Source: Scedosporium boydii
Lineage: Eukaryota > Ascomycota > Sordariomycetes > Microascales > Microascaceae
DNA length: 64,000 nt
Reading direction: 5' to 3'
Assembly (NCBI GenBank): GCA_002221725.1
Contig: NJFT01000013.1
Span: 124,001 to 188,000 of the forward strand
This document shows, one piece after another, positions 1 to 11,989 of this stretch. The notes under the pieces were generated by a model, which was given only the letters and a program-made list of their open reading frames with translations, was not told where the DNA came from and searched no databases. Position numbers and translations under genes: made by a program. How positions within the stretch are numbered: the first letter of the stretch is position 1; the number at the start of each line of letters is the position of its first letter.

Positions 1-1599
1 CTGAGTGACCGAGTGTGCCTAGGACTCGACTGTGATTGAGTGAATGACATCGAGTTGCTCTGTGTTGGCTCGTCCGCCCCAAGCCACGTTTCTTCCTAGC
101 GTCGTCCGAGAGGTTTACTTGTTTTTAGCCTTCTTCTCTTATTTCCTTTCTTCATCTTCTTCCATTAAATATTTCTAGTTCACCAAGACCAAGACGCACC
201 ACTGCGTTGTCCATTTACACCAACTGTCTCCTTCTTCTCTATTTTCTTTTTTGTTCACCAGGTTGGCCTATCTCGGTCTAGCCTTGGATATAACCAGATC
301 TTGGCACATCAAGCTTGATACCATCCGCTCTCCTGCCACCCCTAGGGTCTACTTTTCGAGACTGTTTAGATGTTCCACTAATTCATCAACCATTGTTTGC
401 ATCAACTGGGCGGCCATATTGAGAGGTCGTGCTATTATCCCCCATCGCACAAAGCGCAAGGAACTACGAAACGCGGGACATAGAACGCGAAACGGGCAGG
501 CAATCGAAATATAGACGCATCTTCTCCGGTTTCTCCTTTGCGCCTCTCAACTTGTCCCCTTGATCTCTTTTTCTTTCTTGAAATATCAAGGTTTTGGGCT
601 TGGCTGGAATTCTCTCTCGATCGTTTCGGTTCTGTTCACTTACCAATCGAGGAAGGAGCGAGCACGAGCACGAGCACGAGCAAGATCACGAGAGTGAGAG
701 GAAGTCGGAGAGCAAGTCTTGAGTCTGATACTGTTTGCAAGTACACAGAAAAGTACTCTCCTGTGTTATCCGACTTACTTTGTATTAGTCGTCCGATTCT
801 CTTATTCTTCTTCTTATTCTTGTTCTCTAATTCCCTCCCTTGTTCTTTCTCTTCATCCCATCCTATCCACAATCAACATCCACTTCAACCTCAACTCCAA
901 CCACAACCACAACTACGGCTCTAATTGATTCATTTAATTTCAGCCTGATTCTGCATCTACACGATAGATTCCGCCATCACATTAAACCATCCTCTTTCCC
1001 CTTCGCCTCAACATAGTAACCACAACCCCTTTGTGTCTCCTCCAAACTTTATCTCAACCCTTGGTCCCTGCTCCATCTCATTTGGGGCAACCGCCAATTC
1101 CGATTTTACAACTAATTCGAAAAGGAACCCAAAGCTGGCATCTCAATTCCATCTCAATTCCATAACCGAGAAGCCGGAAACCAGTTGGAGCTAGGAGCTG
1201 GACTTAGCTAGTCTCTCTGAGAATTTATCAACAACTCAACCGAGACTAGAACAAAGCATCAAGATAAACCTCAACTCGCCCACAGGCGACTGGCGCAACC
1301 ACAACATCACACGTTTTTTTGACTTTGACGTGTACTCGGAAACCAGCATAGAACCATCTTTCATCCGCTAGGTTCCTCGACGCGTAACTTCCAACTTCTC
1401 ATCATCTCGCAACCTATTTTGTCTCATCACTTTCCTCAACTATTTTCCCCCAGTCCATCCTGTTTCACAACCCTCGCCCGAAACCGAAACCTTTTCTTCT
1501 CCTTTGTTTTTCACTATTCATCAACTTTCTTCTCGACTTATCTAGAATCTAATCACACCCGCATCTCACACCCTCACATACCCAGGCCACATCCTCCTC
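1..1599. other. intergenic / leader region upstream of the sirtuin gene
   Basis: I see no supportable gene here. The sequence is strongly pyrimidine-biased on the + strand (long C/T runs around 120-250, 780-860, 1000-1070 and 1410-1560), as is common in fungal promoters and 5' leaders. It holds a short GAGCAC-type tandem repeat at about 657-682 and an AACCACAACC-type low-complexity stretch at about 885-918. Open frames in it are short and of low-complexity composition. Part of it is probably the 5' UTR of the gene starting at 1600. Confidence 0.5.
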
Positions 1600-2176
1600 A
1601 TGGCCAATTCCAAAACCGCGGCCAAGGCTACGACCGCGGCCCCTTTAACCAAGCACACTCTCCCCACAGAACCCACCACGCGCAAGGGCACCAAGTCGCC
1701 CACGAGCAGCGCCTCGTCCGTGTCGTCGCGTTCATCGCGTTCATCGCGCTCCAAGTCCAAGTCCAAGTCCAAGACAAAGGCGAAGAACAGCAGCAGCACA
1801 AGAACCAAAGCCAAGGCGAAGCCCAGGACGAAGAAACAACCCGCGTCTCGGTCGGCTTCCGCGTCCGATCAAGGTGAGGCTGGGGAGGATGGTGATGATG
1901 AAGGCACCAACAGCAGCAGGGCGTCGGCGTTGCAGGAATTGGAGGATCACATTATTGATGCGTGGGACACTGAGTCAATTTTAGCTGAGGTCATTGAGGG
2001 CTTGACGGATATGCGAGATGGATCAGATGGTGAGTTTGTTTTTGTTTTCTGCTTTGTCTTTTACCCTTTATCGCAGGCTGCTTGAAGGACAGAGGGAGGA
2101 ACATGCCCTCGGCTCATGTTCAAGCACCGTCGCATTTTATATTTTTCCTTTAACCTTCTTTAAATCTTTCCCTTTC

Positions 2177-2220
<44 letters not shown>

Positions 2221-3502
2221 TTTCTCGATACCAGGCTCTCTGCTAACACCCTTTTTAGACCCCGAGTGCTGCACTCCTCATGAGGCGGCCGGCCTTCGCC
2301 ACCAACTCCGCCAACTAGGCCCCCAAGAGTTCTGTCGCCGCACCATAGACTCGGGCACCTACACCGCCAGGAAGCTCCTATCCGCCTTCAACATCCGCCC
2401 GCCCTCCTTCCTGGACGGCTGCCCCGATGAGGCCTACTTCAGCCTCCTCTCCGCCGCCATCGCCCGCGAGCTCAACAAGCGCGCCAAACTACCCCATCTC
2501 AACACCGTCCAGGATGCTGCCGACCTGATCAGCCGTAGCAAGAACATTATTTGCCTCACCGGCGCTGGCATTTCCACGAGTCTGGGTATCCCCGACTTCC
2601 GATCCAAGGGAACCGGTCTGTACTCGAAGCTGGAGTACCTGGGTCTCAACGACCCGCAGGAAGTCTTTGATATTGAACAGTTTAGGGCCGATCCGTCTAT
2701 TTTCTACTCCGTGGCCAAGGATATCCTACCCTCAACTGACCGCTTCACGCCTACTCACGCCTTCATCGCCATGCTGCAGCAACGAGGTAAACTCCTGACA
2801 AACTACTCGCAAAACATCGACAACCTCGAAGCCAAGGCCGGCATCCATCCGTCCAAGCTTGTCCAGTGCCACGGATCCTTCGCCACGGCCAGCTGCATAG
2901 AGTGCGGCTTCAAAACCGACGGCGAATCCATCTTCCCAGACATCCGCTCCGGCACCCTCCCCCGCTGTCCCGAATGCGCCAAAACCCTCCGCTCCACGGC
3001 TTCCAACGGCAGGACGAAGCGTAAGCGCTCCCGCGGCTCTGACGCCAACAAGAGGCGCAAGCGCAACGGAAACGGCTACGGAGGCTACCATGACGACGAC
3101 GACTCGGGCTCCGAATTCGACATCCCCGAAGCCGGCGTCATGAAGCCCGACATCATCTTCTTCGGCGAGGCGCTGCCCGATGACTTCGCCCTACGACTGA
3201 CGGAGCACGACCGCGATGTCGTCGATCTCGTCGTCGTCATCGGCACGTCGCTGAAGGTGTCGCCCGTGAGCGAGATCGTCAGCTATCTCCCCTCCCATGT
3301 GCCGCAGATTTACATCTCGAGGACACCCGTCGAGCACTTGAATTTCGACATTGACCTGCTGGGTGATTGCGATGTTGTTGTGGCGGAGCTGTGTAGGAGG
3401 ATGGGGTGGGAGTTGGAGCACGAGATGGTTCCGCCGGGACAGGTCGTGGAGGTGAAGAAGGAGGAGGGGTTTGCGAGCCGGTGGGCGTTTAAGGAGGCTT
3501 AA
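1600..3502 (+). CDS. NAD-dependent histone deacetylase, Sir2/Hst1 (class I sirtuin)
   Basis: Two exons, 1600..2029 and 2259..3502, encode 557 aa. The 229-nt intron has donor GTGAGT, branch TGCTAAC and acceptor TTTTTAG, and joins GAT-frame codons cleanly (a GAC codon spans the junction). The sirtuin core is plain: an NAD-binding GAGIS...GIPDFRS motif near residues 245-255, QNID near 328, catalytic His348 in a CHGS context, and two zinc Cys pairs (CIEC about 356, CPEC about 380). IGTSLKVSP follows for cofactor binding. Between the second Cys pair and the rest of the fold lies a long Lys/Arg-rich insert (KRKR, KRRKR) followed by an acidic run, which looks like a nuclear localisation signal. Members remove acetyl groups from histone lysines and act in silencing. 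The N-terminal 140 residues are Ser/Ala/Lys-rich and probably disordered. Class I (Sir2/Hst1/SIRT1) is likely; I cannot choose among paralogues. Confidence 0.93.
2180..2217 (+). repeat. CT dinucleotide microsatellite inside the sirtuin intron
   Basis: About 18 uninterrupted CT units form the pyrimidine tract of the intron at 2030-2258, just before the TGCTAAC branch sequence. The tract is likely to vary in length between isolates, and it unusually extends the polypyrimidine region of this intron. Confidence 0.9.
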
Positions 3503-3942
3503 GAAGTTCTTTTCACTTTTCTTGGGAGGCTGGCTTTCGTTTCTAATCTTGGGAGGAAATCGTGTGTTTTTCTTCTTGACACCCCTTTTTTCAACTTCTT
3601 TTCCTGAGGGATGAATTCGTGGCGTTTCGTATGGGAGTCCGAGAAGGACAGAGGGAAAGGAAAAGACGGGGAAATGTTTTGATTTCGAATTTTCCGCCTG
3701 TGCTGGTTTTAAAAGAAGAGACGCCATACCACATATCCTAGACTAGAATTGTTCTCTTTTTACAAATGTATTCCCTCGATGTTATTTCTCTATGAAAATC
3801 TGTTTCTGAAGAAAAGAGTATTGTGTAGCTGGCTAAACTAATCGTTAGAAAAAAGCCCTAATCATGAAATATCTCGTTATGAGATGGGAAATGCTTGAAT
3901 CATGTTGCCTCAATGAGTATCACGTAGAATCCATCAGAGCCT
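3503..3942. other. convergent intergenic region, 3' ends of two genes
   Basis: This 440-bp gap lies between the stop of the sirtuin gene and the stop of the leftward secreted-protein gene. It holds T-rich and A-rich stretches that would serve as 3' UTRs and polyadenylation regions for both. I see no other gene. Confidence 0.6.
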
Positions 3943-5347
3943 TTACGCCTCACGCTCCTCGTTCTCATCCTCAAGTACATACACCATGGTAATCCCCATG
4001 ACGGGTTCCAGGCCGCCGTGGTGCCCGGCCATGGGAGTATGTTGTGTCAGGTTGTAGTAGGCCTTGATGGACAGCTCGTCGCCGGGCTTGATGGAGCCGA
4101 GGTTCTTGCAGGAGCTCATGGAGGAGATGTGCAGAATGTGGCTGTCGGAGCCATGGTCGTGGCCTTCGTGGGATTGGCCGGGTTCATCGGCACCGTGATC
4201 ATGGCCGGCCTCCTCTTCGCCATGTTCATGGCCAACTTCGCCTTCTCCTTCTCCGTGATCGTGGCTTGGTTCGCCTTCCTCTCCATGGTCATGGCCAGCT
4301 TCTCCCTCATCATGAGAATGCGATCCATCTCCATGATCATGGTCCCCCTCCTGTCCCTCCGTGTCCTCATCCCCATACATGCCAACATGCGTAATAAACC
4401 CAGCAGACTCCCCATACCTAGCCACATGCTCGCACAAAACCTCCCCATTGACCCCGAAATCCTGCCTCACCCCACCATCATGCAAATGCCCCATCACGTT
4501 CAGCATCTCCCCCGAAATCGTCGATCCCCACACAATCTCGGCATCGAAGACGGGCTCGTCGAGCGTCACGTTGTACTCGGCGTTGCTGCACAGACCCGCG
4601 ATGTCGATCCATACCGGGGTGACGGCGCGGAAGCCGGCGGCGGCTGACTTGTCGGAGGCGAGGACGAATTCGTAGTCGATGGTGAGGAAGGCGGCGCGCG
4701 AGAGGGCGGATTCGTTCATGAGTTCGGTGGTGTGCGTGATGTTGGCGCTTGGGCTGAAGTAGACGCCTACGTTTCGGGTTCTACGAGCGAGTGAGTGACC
4801 AGTTTTTTGGGGCGCCCTTTACTTCATAGTTGACATACCCGTTGTTCGAAATATCCAACACTGTCCGCTCATTCCCCGAGGCAAAAAGCCTCGCCGGGGC
4901 CTCGTCGCAAGTAGTGTCCTGCACACTGAAGTCCACTAAGAGGGTGTGGTGCAACCACATTCCCGTGTCGGCGTTCGCGACGGACCCGTCTTCGAACTCG
5001 AGGCCCGCATGGAAGTTGGTGATGTAGCAATCAGTGCAGGGGACTTCTAATGGGCCTTCAAAGTTCTTCATGCCCATGGTCTCGGGGTCGTGCACGCCCG
5101 GGACGAGGAAGGGGCCGTAGCGGACTTTGAGGCGCTCAGCACCGAGATCTTTGAAGTGGATTGGGTCAAGGACCTCGATCTTTTCGGCTGAGGGGTCGTT
5201 AGCTTGCGGGTCCTTGAGGGAAGTCTCGTTCGGTAGAAGGAGATGTGGATGGAATTGGTTCTTACTGATGGACCTGGTCTTGCATTTGGAGGCCGCTAAG
5301 GCTAAATTCCCTAGGGATAGGAGGTTGGCTATCATAGATATCCGCAT
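3943..5347 (-). CDS. secreted SURNod19/PHM-like protein with His-Asp-Gly-rich insert
   Basis: Exons, in transcript order, are 5347..5266, 5187..4839 and 4780..3943 (422 aa). The start at 5347 puts a hydrophobic signal peptide (MRISMIANLLSLGNLALAAS) at the N-terminus; an upstream in-frame ATG at 5383 is less good. Intron 1 (5188-5265) has GTAAGA, GCTAAC and CAG but is 78 nt and open in frame, so it could be retained. Intron 2 (4781-4838) has GTATGT and TAG. The pattern of conserved pieces resembles the SURNod19 family and the copper-dependent PHM fold: WLHHTLL, GHLHDGG with a following G-x-V-x-C, a late Ser-Cys, and a C-terminal H-x-x-M-G-x-x-x-x-YV-like end. A roughly 70-residue insert is packed with HDHG-type units and acidic residues, suggesting metal binding outside the cell. 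The enzyme or ligand is unknown; the family call is from memory of motif order. Confidence 0.72.
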
Positions 5348-7017
5348 GGTGACTGGACAGACTTTGCAAGTTGGAGAGTGCAACGAGTTGTATGGAAAAC
5401 AGTGAAGGAAAGACGTAAGGAGCTACCGCTGATTAATGATTCGGATATAGCTTCCTCCTCAACCTAGAAACCAGCCGCCTCTTATACCCGGATGAGAAAT
5501 CGAAAAAAAGAAGGGGACTCTAGATATATTTAGAGAAAGCAAAAACCCAGACTACGAACAGAAGAAAATTCCGGCCGGAGACATCGGACGAGAAGTTGCT
5601 TCAACGGCGAATCCTTCGTGACAGCATTGTCCCGGGAATTCGCATCTGTTAGGAGCATTACCAAGCTTGTGCAGCGGTTCCGAGCCGCAATCATTTACGC
5701 CGATATTGAATGGCCACCTTCCGGTTGTCGTGGGGCTTTACAGGCGGCCGACGTCGCTTCGTATAGCAGCAATTCTTAGCGGTAAAGATGAGACTGGCTA
5801 TGGACATAGATTCATACGAGTTTACAACTCACCTGTACGCCTTCGGCTTCTTGCACTCTTCTTTTGCACCGATGCCGGAGATGGCTGATCACAAACAAAC
5901 ATTGAAAACACCCCATCTTTCAAAGCCAGGAGCTTTACCTGCATATCTGGGTGTGTTATAAGCATCAAATCAATGATACAACGTTAGGTAGAATATGAGA
6001 TGAAATGAGTAGATGGTAGGCCGGATTAACAACTCCCCGATCAATATATTGTGGTGTTGTGAGGTTCACTCAGGCACATAAATGAAGTCATCCACGTTCC
6101 TGTTTTAACCGGCCAAAGGATCGAGCTCGTTATACTCATAAATCAATCAAATCGAGCAACATCTTACGCGAGATCGGGATATGCCGTAAAGCATGAGGGT
6201 GTGGGCAGTTCAATAGAAGGACCAGATATTGGATATAGATTAATTGCGGTGGCTTAGAAAGATCGAGTACGAATGTAAACGACCATACGAGCGGAGGGCC
6301 GAAAGGGGGGTATGTCCGCGCCGACTTGCATGTCTGTTGGAGCTTTTAGGAATAGGTGGTTTGGGCTAAGTCATTCTTCTCACTTTTCGTCGGAAATGAG
6401 GTTGTCATGATATGCCCGTCTCAACTCTGAGTTCTGAGTGTGCTCTTGATGCTGTCTTGAAGAACGTTGAATCTTAAGGTCTGATATATCAAATGTACCT
6501 GTACAAGCACTTCTTGCTAATGAGATCGAGTTCCTGGGAGAGTTCATCTATGATTGGTGGATTTGTGGGAAGACCTGAACCTCTCAAGTCAATTGACCTG
6601 AACCCCAAAACAGGGGCTTGACGCCACATCTGTTGTTTGAACGACGAAAGGGTCAATTGATTCATTCGAGCGCCACGATCAATTGTGGCTTTGATGTTCG
6701 GACCTGTCTGAGACACCGTGCCGAAACGTGCCACGTTCCCAAGGACAGGGGAAACAGAACATTGAACCAAAGAGAGCAGCGATTCCACCATTGAGACCTC
6801 GAGAACAGCAGGCTGTTTGAAACAATCGTCGGGTCATATCTGTGAGGGGCAGCTGAGCTCTGTCTTCATTTTGTGTATTATATATATATTTTTTGCTTAT
6901 TTTCACCTTCAGTTCCTTTCGTTGATTTATTCTATTAGCCATTGATTCTGCCCCTAAGCATCATTCACCTCAGCTGGGCCGGGAGGGAATTGCCCATTGG
7001 AAAACTAAACTCTTACC
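5348..7017. other. intergenic region between divergent genes
   Basis: This 1.67-kb region holds the promoters of the leftward secreted-protein gene and the rightward spermidine-synthase-like gene. The middle (about 5930-6480) is AT-richer than the flanks. Two overlapping leftward frames of 87-100 codons at 6489-6942 match nothing I know and lack a good start context, so I do not call them. A TATATATATATTTTTT run sits at about 6879-6894. Confidence 0.5.
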
Positions 7018-8902
7018 ATGCCGCCCAAAAGCAAATCCTCCAAGAACCCCGGACCGGCTCCGGAGGGCTTTACGCCCGAGAGGTTTGAAAAGGAGCTCCA
7101 AAGCCTCGCAACAAAAGCCCAAGAGCAGACATGGGCCAAGGAAAGCACCGAACGCGTCGTGCGCTATCTCGTTCCCTTCCTCCTCCTCACCCTCCTCGGC
7201 ATCAGCTCCACGGCGTCCCAGCAGGCTCTATCTCCCGTCTTCGGCTCGCTCCCCGCGGCCGTTTGGAATTCCAAGTTGACGGCGGCGGCGTGTTTTGTGG
7301 GATGGGCCGGGAACGTGTTCATTGAGCGAGCGTTGCCCGTGGGTCCTGCCAAGCTGATCCCCGTGTTTGCCATCTACGCGCCGACTGTACAATTCTTTTT
7401 GAGCCAGTTCAGCGGGGTTTTGACGGCTAGGTGGGGTCCTTTGGTCATTGAGTCGCTCACGCTGTTCCCCGTTACGGTGCTCACGGCCTCTTGCGTGGCG
7501 GGCTTGCTGGAGGGAATGAGTTTGAAGCCGTTGCCCAAGTTCCTCGGGGACTCGGCTCCCGGTCTCGTCTCGCTTTTGTACTTCAAGTTCATCGAGAACC
7601 TGTCGTTAAGGCTGTTCCTGCACTATGTCGGCCGGTCCATCTTCCTGACCAGAATTGGCCTGGAAATGATCCTAGCAGCCATCTACACCGTGCTTGCGCC
7701 CTCCAGACTTGTGCTCCTCACCATCCCGGCCATCATCCACACCACCTTCTTCAATTACCACCTCCCCACGCCCACGGCTACGACGGCCCTGCAGGTGAAG
7801 CTGGAAGCCGACAATTGGCTGCTCCTAGACCGCAAGGAGTCGCTCACCGGGTACATCTCGGTGCTTGAGAGCGTCGACCACGGATATAGGGTCTTGCGAT
7901 GTGATCACAGCCTTCTCGGAGGGGAATGGGTCAAGTTTGCGGGCCCTGTTGTGGCTGAGCCGATTTATAGCGTGTTTGTTATGCTGGAGGCTGTTAGGCT
8001 TGTTGAGGTTCCGGAGCCTATTGAGGATAGTCAGGCCAAGGCTCTTGTAATGTATGGCGACTCTGTGTTTTGTTTTACCCCGGATTCCCTCTTTTTCTAA
8101 CTATAACTTTACTAGCGGGCTTGGTATTGGCACGACGCCGGCCGCCCTCATCGCTCACGGCATCAACACCACCATTGTCGAAATTGACCCCGTGGTGCAC
8201 GAGTTTGCTGGCAAGTACTTCCAACTACCGGAGAAGCATACCGCCGTCATCGACGATGCCGTCAGCTACACGCAGAAGCTGGCCAAGGAGTCGGCGGAAC
8301 AGTTTGATTACATTGTTCACGACGTCTTTACCGGCGGTGCTGAACCGTTGCCTCTTTTCACGCTCGAGTTCCTTGAGGGGCTTCATGCTCTTTTGAAGCC
8401 TGGTGGTGTCATTGCTATTGTAAGTGGTTTGAGAAAAACAAAACCCAGAAACCAATCTAATGTAATGCTAATTCCTTCCTAACAGAACTACGCCGGAGAC
8501 TTCCTCCTTCCGGCCCCCAAAATGGTCATGCAAACCATCCGCCACGTCTTCCCATCCTGCCGAGTATTCCGCGAGTCGGAAAAGCCCTCGGCTGAGGAGA
8601 TGGAAGAATCCGGTCAGGACTTCATCAACGCCGTCATCTTTTGCAGGAAGAGCGCCGGCGACCCTGTTACGTTCAGGGAGCCCGTGGCGGAAGATTTCCT
8701 GAGGAGTAGGTCTCGCGAGATGTTCCTTGTGCCGAAGCACGAGGTGGACCTGGCCGAGTTCGCGGTCGCGGGGGATCACGGCGTGGGGTTGTTGATGGTG
8801 AATGGCACGCAGGAGTTAGCTAAAGAGCAGGAGAAGAGTGCGATTGGGCATTGGGATGTTATGAGGATTGTGTTGCCTGCGAAAGTATGGGAGATGTGGT
8901 GA
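7018..8902 (+). CDS. integral membrane protein with C-terminal spermidine-synthase-like methyltransferase domain
   Basis: Exons 7018..8051, 8116..8419 and 8486..8902 encode 584 aa. Donors are GTATGG and GTAAGT, with CTAAC branch sites in both introns. Splicing the first intron at 8052 rebuilds the Rossmann motif ALVIGLGIG across the junction (residues 342-350), which strongly supports this exon boundary. The N-terminal 340 residues have about six hydrophobic segments (roughly 46-65, 85-105, 117-135, 145-170, 180-200 and 205-240). The C-terminal part has the SAM/aminopropyl-type fold: VEIDP at 366-370, DDAVSY about 391-396 and HDVFTGG 413-419. True spermidine synthases use Asp at the last position to activate putrescine; here the family resemblance is to membrane-anchored SpeE-like proteins of unknown substrate. 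It should not be assumed to make spermidine. The protein is probably in an internal membrane. Confidence 0.82.
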
Positions 8903-10335
8903 TAGAGAGGCCTTGGATGGTATACCCCGGTACCCTAGGGTTTGGGTAGTGTGTATGATGTTGGTGATGATGATATCTGTTACTCTCCCTCTTTCTCGCG
9001 ATTCTTGCAAGAATGTTGGATTAATAGACGGGCGCTTTGAGCTACAGGTTATTAGAGTCATTTCGAATGCTCACGACGCCGAATTTTCCTCACTTGTTTC
9101 TTAGCGGGCAAGCCCCATACGAAGCTATGCCCCCATGGTGAGACTTGAGTAGAATTCACTCCTACTACTATTAGCAGGCGCGCGCCATGTAAGAAGTGTC
9201 CGGGACATACACCTTCTAGTAGATAGAAAAGATATTGTTTCCTATCATGACATCTTGATACATTGTGCATATCAACAGTTCTAAAGCTCTATCGTAACAT
9301 GTAGCCATCCTTACCATGGAGTATCCGCTATAACTCTGCGCTTTCCGAATACTACCTCCTCATATCAACCCTGCCACAAACTTCGGACCACATGAGATAG
9401 TAGTCCTGACACTGGCATTCCTCGCGTAATCACTCGGGGCTTGAGTATATTCGATCTTCTCGAAGGGAGGAGAGCAAGTGGTCGTGAGCAAGGCGGCTGT
9501 CTCTTCTCTCACTCATCAATGTATAAGCAAGAGTTCACGAAGCTGATCTATTTTCTCTCGTACGAGGATTCTCTTATCCGAGAAGACGGAAGATTGATAT
9601 CGTGCACCATCTCGTCTTTTCCTTGTCGCCAATGCTATTAGGCGGTGTCGGGGCGGTGAGTGATCTTCGTGTCGGGCCGCAGGTTTCGCGTGACTTTATG
9701 GCCCTTATTGTTCATATTTACCATCATATATTTAGCTTCTACAGGTAAGTCTACCTGAGATTGAGGCAGATTTTCCAGCTCTACATATTCTGCCATTTTG
9801 GCTAACCGTGGGAGATGTGGGAGGTGGGCATCCAGAGGCTACGCGAGGGTGATATTGGAGTCGATCACAGAGAGCAGTGCAGTGAAGCGCAGCTCGATGT
9901 GTCATGGAAAATCCGGTGGGTGTGCTTTGGTTCGGGAATTGCGTTACTTGTAGAACTGGAGATCTCTCGCCCAGAGGAGAAGGGGGAGATAGAGGAGAGG
10001 GGGTTGATCGTCAGGACATGATTTGGAAGAGCCAGTGGGTAGGAGATGCACCGAGCATCTGGAAAGTCTGTCGGGAAACCGAAGCATGCGATACGACGCC
10101 GAATGATCGCGGAGAGGGAGATCGAGACTGCTACGGGGACTTGTCGAAAATGAGAATATAATTCAAGCCCCTCAAGTTGAGGGAGAGCTCGATTATCTAT
10201 CTATTGATGTCGACGATGTATGGACTCACCAACACACCTGGCGACAGTTGAAAGGAGCACGGCAAGATTGAGAGGACCTTGCAAGACTTAATCAGCCGTA
10301 GAATTGATCAATCAACGAAATTCCGCAAGTCAGCA

Positions 10336-10368
10336 CTCCATCTCCATCTCCATCTTCATCTCCATCAT
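10336..10368 (+). repeat. CTCCAT hexamer tandem repeat
   Basis: Five to six CTCCAT or CTTCAT units occur in tandem. They would read His-Leu in one frame, but no gene is supported around them. Confidence 0.85.
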
Positions 10369-11204
10369 TCATTTCCTGCACCTCCTGATTCCCTACTTCG
10401 GGATCTTCCGCTTAAACACGATGATTGTTCCATGACCATCATGATCACCCATCGTTTATGCCGCCCCTCACCATGGAAGTCTCTCGCTCCGAATCGCGAG
10501 CCACATTTCTCAGCCCCTCCTTGGGAATAAAGGGGCCACAGCGAGAGGCACAGTTGCAGACGACAAGAAAGGGAGGGTTACTATGCAGAACCTCTCGGAT
10601 GCAGTTGCATTTCCATCAAGCCTGCCAGACCTGCCATCTGGAGTTTCTGTTGCTCGACCGAGCTCGAAGCGGGAAGCCCGTGCGCGGGACAAGAGAAAGT
10701 CTAATCACAATTGAAGACAAGGAACACTCTTCTAAACCTTTATCAATTTGCCATCGACGAAGGACAAAGGCGCCGCATAGAAGAGAAAGAGAGAGAAAAG
10801 GTAAGAGAAAAACGGCCATTGCTTCTAACAAGGAAGGTGCGGCATGTCGCCAAGTACCACGCCACTATCATCACTGCTTGACGGCACCGTGCATCCGTGT
10901 ACAAGTACAAGGAGGTGGATAATCAGTGGACACCCCACCGTTTCGTACCTTGCAGCCAAGAGCCAAAATGGGCTGCCGAGTGACCGACCCTGGCTCGACG
11001 TGCTCGACGCCCCGCTAGCTTCCGACATCTCGGGTTTCAAGTGAAACTTCACGACTGGTTGACTTCACCGTCCCCTTGTCAGCCTTGCATTCTAACCCAA
11101 TCAATGTCCGCCCCCAAAACCTTCTCTCACGGCTCTTCTGTCTCTGAGACGGGCTCTGAGCTGAACAACACACCACAATCAAGGTATCGTACAAGTACTT
11201 TTAC

Positions 11205-11228
11205 AGAGAGAGAGTGTGTGTGTGTGTT
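11205..11228 (+). repeat. compound GA/GT microsatellite
   Basis: A GAGAGAGAGA run passes directly into GTGTGTGTGTGT within the long leader of the downstream gene. Confidence 0.85.
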
Positions 11229-11989
11229 TGAGAAGGCACGCGAGTCCGCCTTGCTTGCTTGCTTCAGACCTCCACAGAGAATCAGACTCTCACTCCGTAC
11301 AAACACGGGGTACTTGGCCTGTACGAAGTATCCGCGGCGGTTTTTTTTCCCCTTCAGTATGGTTTTCTCTTGATCTTCCTTGCATTTGAGGTCGGTCCAT
11401 CTCCCAATCATGGCCTTGCCTGTCACTCTTCTTCATCCTTGGCTACCATCTCTTGGGTCCCTACTTCGTACTTGCTATGGTTTAGTTGTAACGTGAACCT
11501 TGAGCCAAGCATCCGTTTTGCTGCTCTTTGATGTCCCTGGACGCTGAGCCCCCCCTTACTCTGTATGTTTGTGTGTTTTGGTAGCAGACAATCCCACCTT
11601 GGACCAGTCCGCTCTCCTGCGGTTGCATTGTGTGGGCCCTATCGTCTAACGTGTTTCTCTCCCTCCTCCCTACTGACATCTTCTCCTCCTCCATCTTGAA
11701 TCATCATCGTGAGGGAGGCAATCGTCGTCGTTGCCCGGCATGTTGTTTGTTTAAACATGTCGTGATTTAGACATCACCATCTTTGACCGTTGAGATGGTC
11801 CGTATATCCTAGCGTTAAGACATCGTCTCTTTCATTCCTTTTCCTGTCCGTGGCCGCGAGTCCGACCTCATGAGCTCTCGTTCTTAATTCCCATCTTCTT
11901 TTTTCTCAGACCCCATTGATTGGGCTTTCGATTCTATCCCTTCTTTTTCTTTCTTTTTCTACGGCCGCTAGTCGGCTTCCGCCGTCATA

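Larger units (their letters stand above)
8903..11989. other. 3.1-kb gene-free region, leader of the 2100-residue protein gene
   Basis: I see no gene. The right-hand 900 bp are C/T-rich, ending in TTTCTTTTTCT runs just before the ATG at 11990, and look like a long promoter or 5' leader. The region includes a CTCCAT tandem repeat (about 10336-10368), a GA/GT dinucleotide tract (about 11205-11228) and two TACTTCGTAC-type words (11321-11330, 11462-11471). Small frames here are low-complexity or lack coding bias. Confidence 0.5.

Noticed and set aside
2018..2258. Open plus-strand frame running from exon 1 through the CT tract into sirtuin exon 2
   Set aside because: It is intron sequence with good GTGAGT, TGCTAAC and TTTTTAG signals; splicing gives a proper N-terminus from 1600.
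6489..6942. Two overlapping minus-strand frames of 100 and 87 codons
   Set aside because: No family, AT-rich local context, mutually overlapping, no splice structure joining them.
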